Assembly: GCA_963701675.1 (NCBI GenBank)
Contig: OY969623.1
Coordinates: 868,001-932,000 of the forward strand
DNA from: G963701675 sp963701675
Lineage (GTDB): Bacteria; Planctomycetota; Planctomycetia; Gemmatales; Gemmataceae
DNA: 64,000 nucleotides
Direction: 5' to 3'
This document shows, piece after piece, positions 52,404 to 59,306 of the stretch. The notes beneath the pieces were generated by a model. It was not told the origin of the DNA, did not search any database, and saw only the letters and a program-made list of their open reading frames with translations. How positions within the stretch are numbered: the stretch's first letter is position 1; each line of letters opens with the position of its first letter. Made by a program: the position numbers and the translations under genes.

Positions 52404-53543
52404 ATGACAGGAATCCAGAGAATCCGCGACAAAGTCGAGGCCGGCGAACGGCTGTCTTTCGATGACGGTATGTTCCTTGAAGAACAGGCGGAACTCTTTA
52501 CTCTCGGCGAGTTGGCCAACCTCGTGCGCGAGCGCAAGAATGGAGACCACGCCTATTACAACGTCAACGAACACCTCAATCCAACGAACGTCTGCGTTTA
52601 TCGGTGCACCTTTTGCGCTTTTCGTGCGGATCTGAAAAGCCCCAAAGGGTACGTAATGTCGGACGCTGAGATTCTCGAACGCGCGGCCGAGGCCGACGCA
52701 AGAGGCGCCACCGAACTGCACATCGTCGGTGGACTGCATCACCAACTGCGGTACGAGTGGTACCTTAACGTCGTCCGCATCATTCACCAGGCGTTTCCGC
52801 GCCTCCATATCAAGGCGTACACTGCCGTAGAATGGGATTGGTTTTCGCGGCTGACCGGCCGGCCCACGAGGGATCTATTGTCGGAATTCAAGGACGCTGG
52901 GTTAGGAAGCTTACCGGGCGGGGGCGCCGAAATCTTCCATCCTGACGTTCGGGACAAGATTTGTGAGCATAAAGCGGACGCCAATTCATGGATTCGAATT
53001 CATCGTGAGGCACACCAGCTTGGAATCCGCTCTAACGCCACCATGCTTTATGGACACATCGAAGAAGCTCGACATCGGATCGATCACCTCTGTCGGCTCC
53101 GCGAGCTCCAAGACGAGACTAGTGGCTTCCAGACGTTCATTCCGTTGGCGTTCCATCCGGAGAATACGGGGCTGTCGCACATCACGAAGCCAACGGGCCT
53201 CATGGACCTGCGCGTGATGGCCATCAGTCGACTGATGTTGGACAACTTCCCGCACGTGAAAGCGTACTGGGTGATGTTGAGTGTGCCGACGGCGCAAATC
53301 GCCTTGCAATTTGGCGCCGATGACATCGACGGAACGGTTGTACACGAGAAAATCTATCACGATGCCGGATCGGATTCGCCACAAGAACTCACCGTGGCGG
53401 ACATTCGCCGACTTATCGAAGAGACCGGGCGAATTCCGGTTGAGCGCGACACGCTCTATCACGAAGTCACCCGCGGCAACGGCGGCTGGACGTCGGGCAA
53501 CTCTCTCATTGGCAACCACCAGGTGTCCGCGCGATCCGCCTAG
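52404..53543 (+). CDS. mqnE: Aminodeoxyfutalosine synthase (radical SAM, menaquinone pathway)
   Basis: The radical-SAM cluster motif is CVYRCTFCAF (CxxxCxxC) within HLNPTNVCVYRCTFCAF. With TELHIVGGLHHQLRYEWYL, LKDAGLGSLPGGGAEIF-like text (here FKDAGLGSLPGGGAEIF) and the C-terminal FGADDIDGTVVHEKIYHDAG it fits MqnE of the futalosine menaquinone route. MqnE joins SAM-derived adenosyl radical to the MqnA product to give aminodeoxyfutalosine. MqnC is the nearest alternative and shares the fold; the GGGAEIF and length of 379 residues favour MqnE. ATG 52404 is used. No other mqn gene is nearby. Confidence 0.85.
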   Translation: MTGIQRIRDKVEAGERLSFDDGMFLEEQAELFTLGELANLVRERKNGDHAYYNVNEHLNPTNVCVYRCTFCAFRADLKSPKGYVMSDAEILERAAEADARGATELHIVGGLHHQLRYEWYLNVVRIIHQAFPRLHIKAYTAVEWDWFSRLTGRPTRDLLSEFKDAGLGSLPGGGAEIFHPDVRDKICEHKADANSWIRIHREAHQLGIRSNATMLYGHIEEARHRIDHLCRLRELQDETSGFQTFIPLAFHPENTGLSHITKPTGLMDLRVMAISRLMLDNFPHVKAYWVMLSVPTAQIALQFGADDIDGTVVHEKIYHDAGSDSPQELTVADIRRLIEETGRIPVERDTLYHEVTRGNGGWTSGNSLIGNHQVSARSA

Positions 53544-53680
53544 TCCCATTCCTTTCGCGTGAGTCTTTCGAGAAAAACGCACATTCCGGGTTTCCGCTGT
53601 TGATTTGACGGCAAATCGTGACATAGAATGGGATGTGAGGAACAGATGAATCGCCCGGCACCCATATCAGCTGAAAAACC

Positions 53681-54149
53681 ATGTGCTTCCAATCCGAAGA
53701 GATCCATCTTGCGCGGGAATTGCGCGACCTCGGCCTAAGCTGGGAACCGTGCGCCGGTCAGTACATTTGGGATGAGGCGGGCGTCATCGACGATCCGTCG
53801 CCGATCCAAGAAAACGTGCATGTCATTCACGATGTGCGCGGAATTCTTCGTCAAGCGGGTTCAATGAATCAGCTCAAGAAAGCCATGTGTTGGTTGCCCA
53901 CTTGGCGCGAAGCTCGACAATTGCTCCGTTCCATGGGGCTATCGGATTTGAAGGTGCCTAGCGGCGTTAGTGAAGAGCGACGCCCTGGAACAAGGTTCCG
54001 AACTGCAAGTCCTGTATCAACTGATCGCCGAACAGCTCCGACCGGCGAAGAACTCCGGTTCCACGAATGGCCGATTCACTGCTCGCGAGACTTACCCGAC
54101 TCAGGGATTCACGTCGGGCGTTCGCGCTGTGCCTGTTGGCGTGAACTAG
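53681..54149 (+). pseudogene. Hypothetical protein with a frameshift
   Basis: The first ~90 residues look coding and soluble: SEEIHLARELRDLGLSWEPC, IWDEAGVIDDPSPIQENVHV, and LKKAMCWLPTWREARQLLRS. Sense is lost near 53955; the neighbouring frame then reads ALVKSDALEQGSELQVLYQL and IAEQLRPAKNSGSTNG to a stop at 54147-54149. The whole product would be about 155 residues. The original frame runs on to 54238 as Arg/Ser-rich text overlapping the next gene and is discounted. I do not recognise the family. The gene follows mqnE by 137 bases on the same strand and converges on the thioredoxin-like gene. Confidence 0.5.
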
Positions 54150-54707
54150 TCATTTGCCCGTTATCGCCTTCTTCACTTCATCTCGCACCACGGGAACGTC
54201 CGTTTCGTTCACCGTCCGATAACCAAAGTTGGCTATGACCCTGCCTCGGTTGGCAACCGTGACGGTCAAATGAGCATCGGAATTGATGTTCCAGCCCATT
54301 GGGCCCGTCTTTTCACCCGCGTAACACACCAGCGCAGTGGCTTGCAGTTGCAACGATTGTTGGGCGCGAGGCAGATATTCCTTGGTCTTGCCGGCGTCAC
54401 TGGTGAGCCAAACGGCTACCAAGTAGCTCTCTTCGCTGTCCTTGCGAATCGCTTCGTCTAACTTTCTGAGGAACCGAGCCATCGGCCGATCCCATTTCTC
54501 GGCATTGATCAATAGATACACCGTTGGCTTGTCCTTGCGTTCGGCTGCGTAATCGACTTCTTTGTCTTTGTTCTCGCCGGTGAGGTCGAAGACCTTCAGC
54601 GGCGGTACTTTCTCGCCTTTCGTTGGCCCCGTCGGTAGATCTTGCGCACCCGCGGCGGGAACCCAGAGACATTGAAGCAGCAACAACATGACTAGATTCA
54701 GTTTCAT
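54150..54707 (-). CDS. Secreted thioredoxin-fold-like protein lacking the redox cysteines
   Basis: A signal peptide (LVMLLLLQCLWVPAAGAQ) precedes a ~165-residue domain. It opens with GEKVPPLKVFDLTGENKDKE, as redoxins do, then KPTVYLLINAEKWDRPMARF, a strand-helix like the beta1-alpha1 of a thioredoxin fold but with no CxxC. The C-terminal part (LTVTVANRGRVIANFGYRTV, then VRDEVKKAI) fits the last strands and helix. Function is unknown; a non-catalytic binding role is inferred. The start ATG at 54707 is clear. Convergent with the upstream broken gene, divergent from the ferredoxin gene. Confidence 0.7.
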   Translation of the reverse strand: MKLNLVMLLLLQCLWVPAAGAQDLPTGPTKGEKVPPLKVFDLTGENKDKEVDYAAERKDKPTVYLLINAEKWDRPMARFLRKLDEAIRKDSEESYLVAVWLTSDAGKTKEYLPRAQQSLQLQATALVCYAGEKTGPMGWNINSDAHLTVTVANRGRVIANFGYRTVNETDVPVVRDEVKKAITGK

Positions 54708-54817
54708 GGCGGTTACCTTTGCGTGAGTTGCTGGCGTTATATCCCATACTCTGATTGATGGACACTGCCATACAATATCCAGAATGGTCGCATGCTTTAG
54801 TGTTCGGAGAAATCATC

Positions 54818-55177
54818 ATGCCGCAGATTACCGTCGAGGGCGTTGGAACTTTTGATGTGCCTTCAGGCAAACGGCTGGTCCTGGCACTCGAGGACGAAGC
54901 CAAGATCGATCAAATGCACGCCTGCGGGGGCAATGCCCGTTGCACCACCTGCCGCGTGGAATTCGTGTCCGGCGAACCGGAGTCGATGACGTTAGCGGAG
55001 AAGAATGTGCTGGCAGCCCGAGGCCTGACCGGCGTTCGTTTGAGCTGCCAGATTCTTTGCGACCACGACATGTCGGTGCGGGCCATCAGCCGGGTGTCCA
55101 CGACCGGGCGACCGGACGCGGGCCAGCGACCAACCGACGACCTGCATCCTCAACCCGTGCACTGGGTTTCTCGGTAA
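54818..55177 (+). CDS. 2Fe-2S plant-type ferredoxin
   Basis: MPQITVEGVGTFDVPSGKRL begins a short beta-grasp ferredoxin. Cluster ligands are visible in ACGGNARCTTCRVEF (C-x5-C-x2-C) and the distal Cys in VRLSCQIL. The 120-residue protein ends in a polar tail. ATG 54818 has GGAGAA seven bases upstream; an earlier in-frame ATG at 54755 would add a non-conserved leader. It probably donates electrons to an oxygenase or similar enzyme; no partner is adjacent. A membrane-protein gene starts four bases after its stop. Confidence 0.87.
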   Translation: MPQITVEGVGTFDVPSGKRLVLALEDEAKIDQMHACGGNARCTTCRVEFVSGEPESMTLAEKNVLAARGLTGVRLSCQILCDHDMSVRAISRVSTTGRPDAGQRPTDDLHPQPVHWVSR

Positions 55178-55181
55178 GGCG

Positions 55182-55370
55182 ATGGCCAACCCTGCTTCGC
55201 GAGATCTTGATGATTATCGGCGGCGGGACACTCCCGTGGCCGCCGTCATGTTTGGCTTGTCACTCCTGTTTCTTTTGTTATTTGCCGGACTGCTTTACAG
55301 CCATCAGCTCCACAGTCTGGACCAGCAACCTATCGATCCAGTGCCGAGGAAGCGATTGCACGTCAACTGA
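55182..55370 (+). CDS. N-terminal fragment of a frameshifted multi-pass membrane protein
   Basis: RDTPVAAVMFGLSLLFLLLF and AGLLYSHQLHSLD give the first transmembrane helix. Sense passes to another frame near 55315, which continues SSAEEAIARQLKWDTVELRI. The whole gene spans 55182-56270 and is split in three. It starts four bases after the ferredoxin stop, so both share a transcript. Confidence 0.55.
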   Translation: MANPASRDLDDYRRRDTPVAAVMFGLSLLFLLLFAGLLYSHQLHSLDQQPIDPVPRKRLHVN

Positions 55371-55408
55371 AATGGGACACGGTTGAACTACGCATCGAAC
55401 TGTACGGC

Positions 55409-55819
55409 ATGGCGATGCTCTGGCCGGTGTTCTTTCTGGAAGCATTGGGAACATTTCTCGGACGCGATCGACGCCACGGCCTTTGGAAGCCATTCGCCTG
55501 GATGCTGATGGTGTGCCTTGCGCCGCCGACACGCATTGCGGGACGGATCACCGACAAGGAAATCTGGCTGCCCCGTCTCGGCTGGCGACCCGTGGATCGT
55601 GATTTACGCCGAGCTCTCGAACGTTTTTTCAGCGTGCCGATGATTGTCATCGCTCTCATGGTGCTCCCGCTCTTGGCAATCGAGTATGGCTGGCGTTCAC
55701 AAGTGCAAGTGTACGCGGGATTGCGCCTGTTCCTGGACATCGGCAACAGCGTGATTTGGATGGCATTCACCGTTGAATTCCTGGTGATGATTTCCGTTGC
55801 CGCCAATCGCTGGCGCTGA
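55409..55819 (+). CDS. Central fragment of a frameshifted multi-pass membrane protein
   Basis: Coding runs from about 55322 (upstream of the nominal start) through AMLWPVFFLEALGTFLGRD, KPFAWMLMVCLAPPTRIAG, two-helix text FFSVPMIVIALMVLPLLAIE and LFLDIGNSVIWMAFTVEFLV. It ends with MISVAANRW, where the next frame takes over with DCALHWVDLAIILLPVVF. The order and spacing of helices resemble the voltage-sensor-like part of ion-channel-type membrane proteins, with weak support. Not an independent gene. Confidence 0.55.
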   Translation: MAMLWPVFFLEALGTFLGRDRRHGLWKPFAWMLMVCLAPPTRIAGRITDKEIWLPRLGWRPVDRDLRRALERFFSVPMIVIALMVLPLLAIEYGWRSQVQVYAGLRLFLDIGNSVIWMAFTVEFLVMISVAANRWR

Positions 55820-56270
55820 CTGCGCGTTGCACTGGGTCGATCTGGCGATCATTCTCTTGCCTGTCGTATTCCTACTGCTCAACTTGCTCCCGCTAGCCGA
55901 ATTCGTGCCGCTCGCCCGCCTGACACAACTCTTGCGCCTCAACCAGCTGAGTCGGATGGGCCGCGTGTACCGCATGCAGGGCCTCGCGCTCAAGGCATGG
56001 CGGGCGTTCCTCGTACTGGAGATCATTCAGCGCTTGATGGGACGAACTCTCGAGAAACAGTTGAAGCAGTTAGAAGAGTTGCTCGTCGCGAAAGAAGAAG
56101 AGGTACGAGAGTTGCGTGAGGAAATTCAAGGTCTCAAAAAGCAGATCGCCGCAAAAAAAGTTAACGCCGAGACTACGGCGGGAGCGGACGGAAAGGGTAG
56201 CGGCAACGGCAGATCGGGCGGCCGTTCGGAATTCGAAATTGACAGCAAAGACAACAGCGCCTACTCTTAG
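55797..56270 (+). CDS. C-terminal fragment of a frameshifted multi-pass membrane protein with coiled coil
   Basis: From about 55812 it reads CALHWVDLAIILLPVVFLLL, then an Arg/Leu helix LTQLLRLNQLSRMGRVYRMQ like an S4-type amphipathic segment. It continues as a coiled coil (LKQLEELLVAKEEEVREL, REEIQGLKKQIAAKK) and a Gly/Ser/Asn tail. The combined protein (~360 residues) would have five or six helices and a cytoplasmic coiled coil. The arrangement suggests a channel-like or oligomeric sensor, but no selectivity filter (TVGYG) is seen, so channel function is not claimed. Confidence 0.55.
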   Translation: MPPIAGADCALHWVDLAIILLPVVFLLLNLLPLAEFVPLARLTQLLRLNQLSRMGRVYRMQGLALKAWRAFLVLEIIQRLMGRTLEKQLKQLEELLVAKEEEVRELREEIQGLKKQIAAKKVNAETTAGADGKGSGNGRSGGRSEFEIDSKDNSAYS

Positions 56271-56383
56271 CCATGTAGCTTACCTTGATTCAGGGGACGT
56301 CCGCCCCTTGTCCGCAGGCCAAATCCCACCTGCCCAATGGCTATTCGCGGTAAGGACGCGCGGACTACGGAAAGGAGCCTGCC

Positions 56384-57688
56384 ATGTTCCATTTCTTCGG
56401 CCCTCGCAAAGGGCCCCAATGCGACGGTAACACTCGACGCGATTTTCTCAAAGTAGGCGCCCTCGGCGCGAGCGGATTCCTGCTCCCCGACCTTCTGCGT
56501 GCCAGAGCGGTCGCAGCCAAGTCCGGCGAGTCGAAGCGAAAAACATCCGTGGTGTGGCTCTGGCTCGGCGGCGGACCGACACACGTCGAGACGTTTGACC
56601 CGAAGATGTCGGCGCCGGCGGAGTACCGCAGTACGTTGGGAGCCGTGCAGAGCCGTATTCCTGGTGTAGAACTAGGAAGCGTGTTCCCGCGAATGGCGAG
56701 CATGGCCGACAAACTGGCCATCGTCCGCTCCTTCGCACACACCAATTCAGGCCATGGCGGCGGCACGCACTGGGTGATGACCGGCTATGATTATCCCCCG
56801 GCCGATAACAATATGCCGTCCATCAAGCCCGGCATCGGCGCCATCCTTGCGCGACATCGCGGCACGAATAACGCGACAACGGGCATACCGACCTATACGC
56901 GAATCGGCGGAATTCTCGGCGATGGTCCGGCGTGGCTAGGGCCGGCGTATTCACCGTTCGATACCGGCGGCAACGCGCGAAGCAACATGGACATGCGCGT
57001 GCCTCTCGATCGCCTCAACGATCGCCGCAGTCTGCTCAAGACATTTGACAGTATCAACCGCCAGATCGACCGCACCGGGTTGATGGACGGGTTGGATAGT
57101 TTCGGCACTCAAGCATTTGATCTGATTCTGAGCCGTGCTCGTGAAGTCTTCGACGTCAACCGAGAGGATCCAAAGACTCGCGATTTCTACGGTCAAGGAC
57201 TGGGGCAACAGATGCTCTTAGCCCGGCGATTGTGCGAGGCCGGCGCGGGCTTTGTCACGATTCATTACGGCGGCTGGGACATGCACGACCAGATCGCGAA
57301 CCAGATGAACAACCTCGCGCCGCCGATGGATCGGGCCGTCTCGGCATTCATGGAAGATTGCGACCAGCGCGGCCTCGACAAGGACATCTTGCTGGTCATC
57401 ACCGGAGAGTTCGGGCGAACGCCGCGCATCAACGGCGGGGCCGGGCGAGACCACTGGGCGCCGCTTTCGGCATTGGCTCTGGCGGGAGGCGGCTTGAAGA
57501 TGGGTCAGGTGGTAGGTGATTCATCGTCGAAAGTAGAAGTGCCGAAGACGACACCCATCACGCCGCAGGACCTGATGGCCACGGTATTTCACGTTTTGGA
57601 CATTCCGCAAGATCTGAACTTCCACGATCCAACCGGCCGCCCGACGCCGATGATCGACGGCGGGAAACCGATCGCCGAGTTGATTTAG
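56384..57688 (+). CDS. Tat-exported DUF1501 protein
   Basis: The N-terminus has a twin-arginine signal, GNTRRDFLKVGALGASGFLL, followed by the DUF1501 fold, an alkaline-phosphatase/sulfatase-like domain. Recognisable parts are VVWLWLGGGPTHVETFDPK, RSFAHTNSGHGGGTHWVMTG, GDGPAWLGPAYSPFD, ITGEFGRTPRINGGAGRDHW and LMATVFHVLDI. DUF1501 proteins are very numerous in planctomycetes, usually next to DUF1549/DUF1553 cytochrome-like proteins, but no such partner is adjacent here. The reaction is not known. Length 434 is normal. A hairpin separates it from the convergent hydrolase. Confidence 0.9.
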   Translation: MFHFFGPRKGPQCDGNTRRDFLKVGALGASGFLLPDLLRARAVAAKSGESKRKTSVVWLWLGGGPTHVETFDPKMSAPAEYRSTLGAVQSRIPGVELGSVFPRMASMADKLAIVRSFAHTNSGHGGGTHWVMTGYDYPPADNNMPSIKPGIGAILARHRGTNNATTGIPTYTRIGGILGDGPAWLGPAYSPFDTGGNARSNMDMRVPLDRLNDRRSLLKTFDSINRQIDRTGLMDGLDSFGTQAFDLILSRAREVFDVNREDPKTRDFYGQGLGQQMLLARRLCEAGAGFVTIHYGGWDMHDQIANQMNNLAPPMDRAVSAFMEDCDQRGLDKDILLVITGEFGRTPRINGGAGRDHWAPLSALALAGGGLKMGQVVGDSSSKVEVPKTTPITPQDLMATVFHVLDIPQDLNFHDPTGRPTPMIDGGKPIAELI

Positions 57689-57695
57689 CGAATAC

Positions 57696-57725
57696 GATCA
57701 CGGGTACTGCCCCATACCCGTGGTC
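57696..57725. terminator. Hairpin between convergent genes
   Basis: CACGGGTA (57699-57706) and TACCCGTG (57715-57722) pair perfectly with an eight-base loop, and flanking GAT/GTC extends the stem with one mismatch. It occupies the whole gap between DUF1501 and the alpha/beta hydrolase stops, so it probably terminates both. Confidence 0.6.
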
Positions 57726-58613
57726 CTATTCATTCTTCATCACGCCCTGTTTCCGCAGAAACCCGGTCATGATGGCGTTGAACTCTTCGGGCTTTTCCAT
57801 CATGAGGAAATGTCCGACGCCTTCCATTACGCGGTAATCGACCTGCGGAGCAATCTTGCGCACGTACTGTTCGTATTCCGGCGACCAGAACGGTTGTTTG
57901 GCATTGATCACCTGCAACGGCACTTTGATCTCGTCATCCTTCCAGATCGATGCATCGAACATGTTCTTCATTGCACTTGTGGCCACATGCTGTTGGGCAT
58001 TGGCCATCACGTCTTTGACGGACTTGCGAACCGAATCGGACGTTTGCGGCAGGAACATTCCGTCCACAAACTTGCCGACATTCTCCTGAAAGTCGGGACC
58101 GGCGAACCGCGACATTATTTGTTCGATTTGCTTTGCATCTTGCGTTAACTGCTTGAGTGACCCGTCGACGGCAATGAGGGCGCGGGTTTTCTTCGGATAG
58201 AGCCGATAAAACTGCCGCGCGACCGGCGTCCCCATGCTGTGGCCGGCGAGAACGGCTGAGTTCACCCCGGCTTCGGTCAAGACGGCGTTAACCGCCTTGG
58301 CAAACAACTCCATCGTATAATCGATCTTGGGTTTATCGCTCTTTCCGTGTCCGGGGAGGTCGACAAGGATGACACGGATCTTGCCGTCGAATGCCGATGC
58401 CTGGTTTCGCCAAAACGAGTGATCACACGACCATCCATGCACAAATACCAAGGCCGTGTCGCCACTTCCAAGGCTCTTGTAGTGCACGCGAATGTCATCA
58501 AGCTTCGCGAACTGGGAAGTCGCCTTGTCCGCGGGATTCGGCTCATCCGCTGTGCCGGTCGAAGTCACAGTCACAACAGCAAGAATGGCAAATGACATAA
58601 CGAACCTGAACAT
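57726..58613 (-). CDS. Secreted alpha/beta-fold hydrolase
   Basis: After a signal peptide (FRFVMSFAILAVVTVTSTGT) comes the alpha/beta hydrolase core. The oxyanion strand region is ALVFVHGWSCDHSFWRNQAS, the nucleophile elbow is VLAGHSMGTPVARQF (Ser in GHSMG), and the catalytic His lies in MEGVGHFLMMEKPEE; the acid is probably in the preceding 'QVINAKQPFW' region. The substrate is not predictable. ATG 58613 (MFRFVM) is preferred as GAGGAG lies about seven bases upstream; ATG 58619 would be only one base from it. Downstream of msrA on the same strand, so they may be co-transcribed. Confidence 0.8.
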   Translation of the reverse strand: MFRFVMSFAILAVVTVTSTGTADEPNPADKATSQFAKLDDIRVHYKSLGSGDTALVFVHGWSCDHSFWRNQASAFDGKIRVILVDLPGHGKSDKPKIDYTMELFAKAVNAVLTEAGVNSAVLAGHSMGTPVARQFYRLYPKKTRALIAVDGSLKQLTQDAKQIEQIMSRFAGPDFQENVGKFVDGMFLPQTSDSVRKSVKDVMANAQQHVATSAMKNMFDASIWKDDEIKVPLQVINAKQPFWSPEYEQYVRKIAPQVDYRVMEGVGHFLMMEKPEEFNAIMTGFLRKQGVMKNE

Positions 58614-58633
58614 TTTCATGCTCCTCACTAGTT

Positions 58634-59185
58634 TCACGACGTGCTTCGTAGCTTAGCCGTGAATTGCTTGCGAAACTTGCTCACCTTTGGCGATACCACT
58701 GCCGCGCAGTACGCTTGGCCGGGATTGCCTCGAAAGTAACCCTGGTGATAATCCTCGGCACGATGAAACTTTTCAAACGGAACGATTTCCGTCACGATCG
58801 GAGAACTCCAGATGCCTTCCGCGCTCAATTCGGCGATGCGCCGCTCGGCGATCTCGCGTTGCTCCGGCGAATGGAAAAAGATCGCCGACCGGTATTGTGT
58901 GCCGACGTCCGCGCCCTGGCGATTAAGGGTTGTCGGATCGTGCGTCGCAAAGAAAACGTCGAGGATATCACGGTAGGAAACGATGGCGGGGTCGAAAGTA
59001 ATTTGCACCACTTCGGCGTGACCTGTGTGACCCCCGCACACTTCGTGATATGTCGGCTTCGCCGTTTTGCCGCCCGCGTAACCGGATTCTACTTTCTGCA
59101 CACCGTTCAATAGTTCAAACACGGCTTCCAGGCACCAAAAGCACCCGCCGCCCAGTGTTGCAAGTTCTTGTTTTGCGGATTCCAT
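58634..59185 (-). CDS. msrA: Peptide-methionine (S)-S-oxide reductase
   Basis: ATLGGGCFWCLEAVFELLNG contains the catalytic Cys in GCFW, and the family motifs SGYAGG, YHEVCGGHTGHAEVVQITFD and DPTTLNRQGADVGTQYRSAI follow, then AEDYHQGYF. The enzyme repairs oxidised methionine. ATG 59185 gives MESAKQELATLGGG, a normal length of 183 residues. An open frame continues 94 codons further upstream, but that part is antisense to the neighbouring gene's end and low in family character. A terminator hairpin just upstream of it ends the redoxin gene. Confidence 0.92.
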   Translation of the reverse strand: MESAKQELATLGGGCFWCLEAVFELLNGVQKVESGYAGGKTAKPTYHEVCGGHTGHAEVVQITFDPAIVSYRDILDVFFATHDPTTLNRQGADVGTQYRSAIFFHSPEQREIAERRIAELSAEGIWSSPIVTEIVPFEKFHRAEDYHQGYFRGNPGQAYCAAVVSPKVSKFRKQFTAKLRSTS

Positions 59186-59248
59186 TAGTGGTAGCAATTC
59201 CTGCGTTCTGGGATGATTTGAACATTCTACGGTGACCCGCAAAATGGG

Positions 59249-59287
59249 CGAGCCGGAAGCATAGCCGACGGCAACGCTTCCGGCTCG
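59249..59287. terminator. Perfect 12-base inverted repeat downstream of the redoxin-fusion gene
   Basis: CGAGCCGGAAGC (59249-59260) and GCTTCCGGCTCG (59276-59287) pair perfectly with a 15-base loop, right after the redoxin-fusion stop. Similar GCCGGAAGC palindromes are common between planctomycete genes, so it may be both a terminator and a repeat element. Confidence 0.6.
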
Positions 59288-59306
59288 AGATCGTGAATCG
59301 GATTGC

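Noticed and set aside
55182..56270. Potassium channel
   Set aside because: Helix pattern and an Arg/Leu helix resemble a voltage-sensor region, but no TVGYG-type selectivity filter is present in any of the three fragments.
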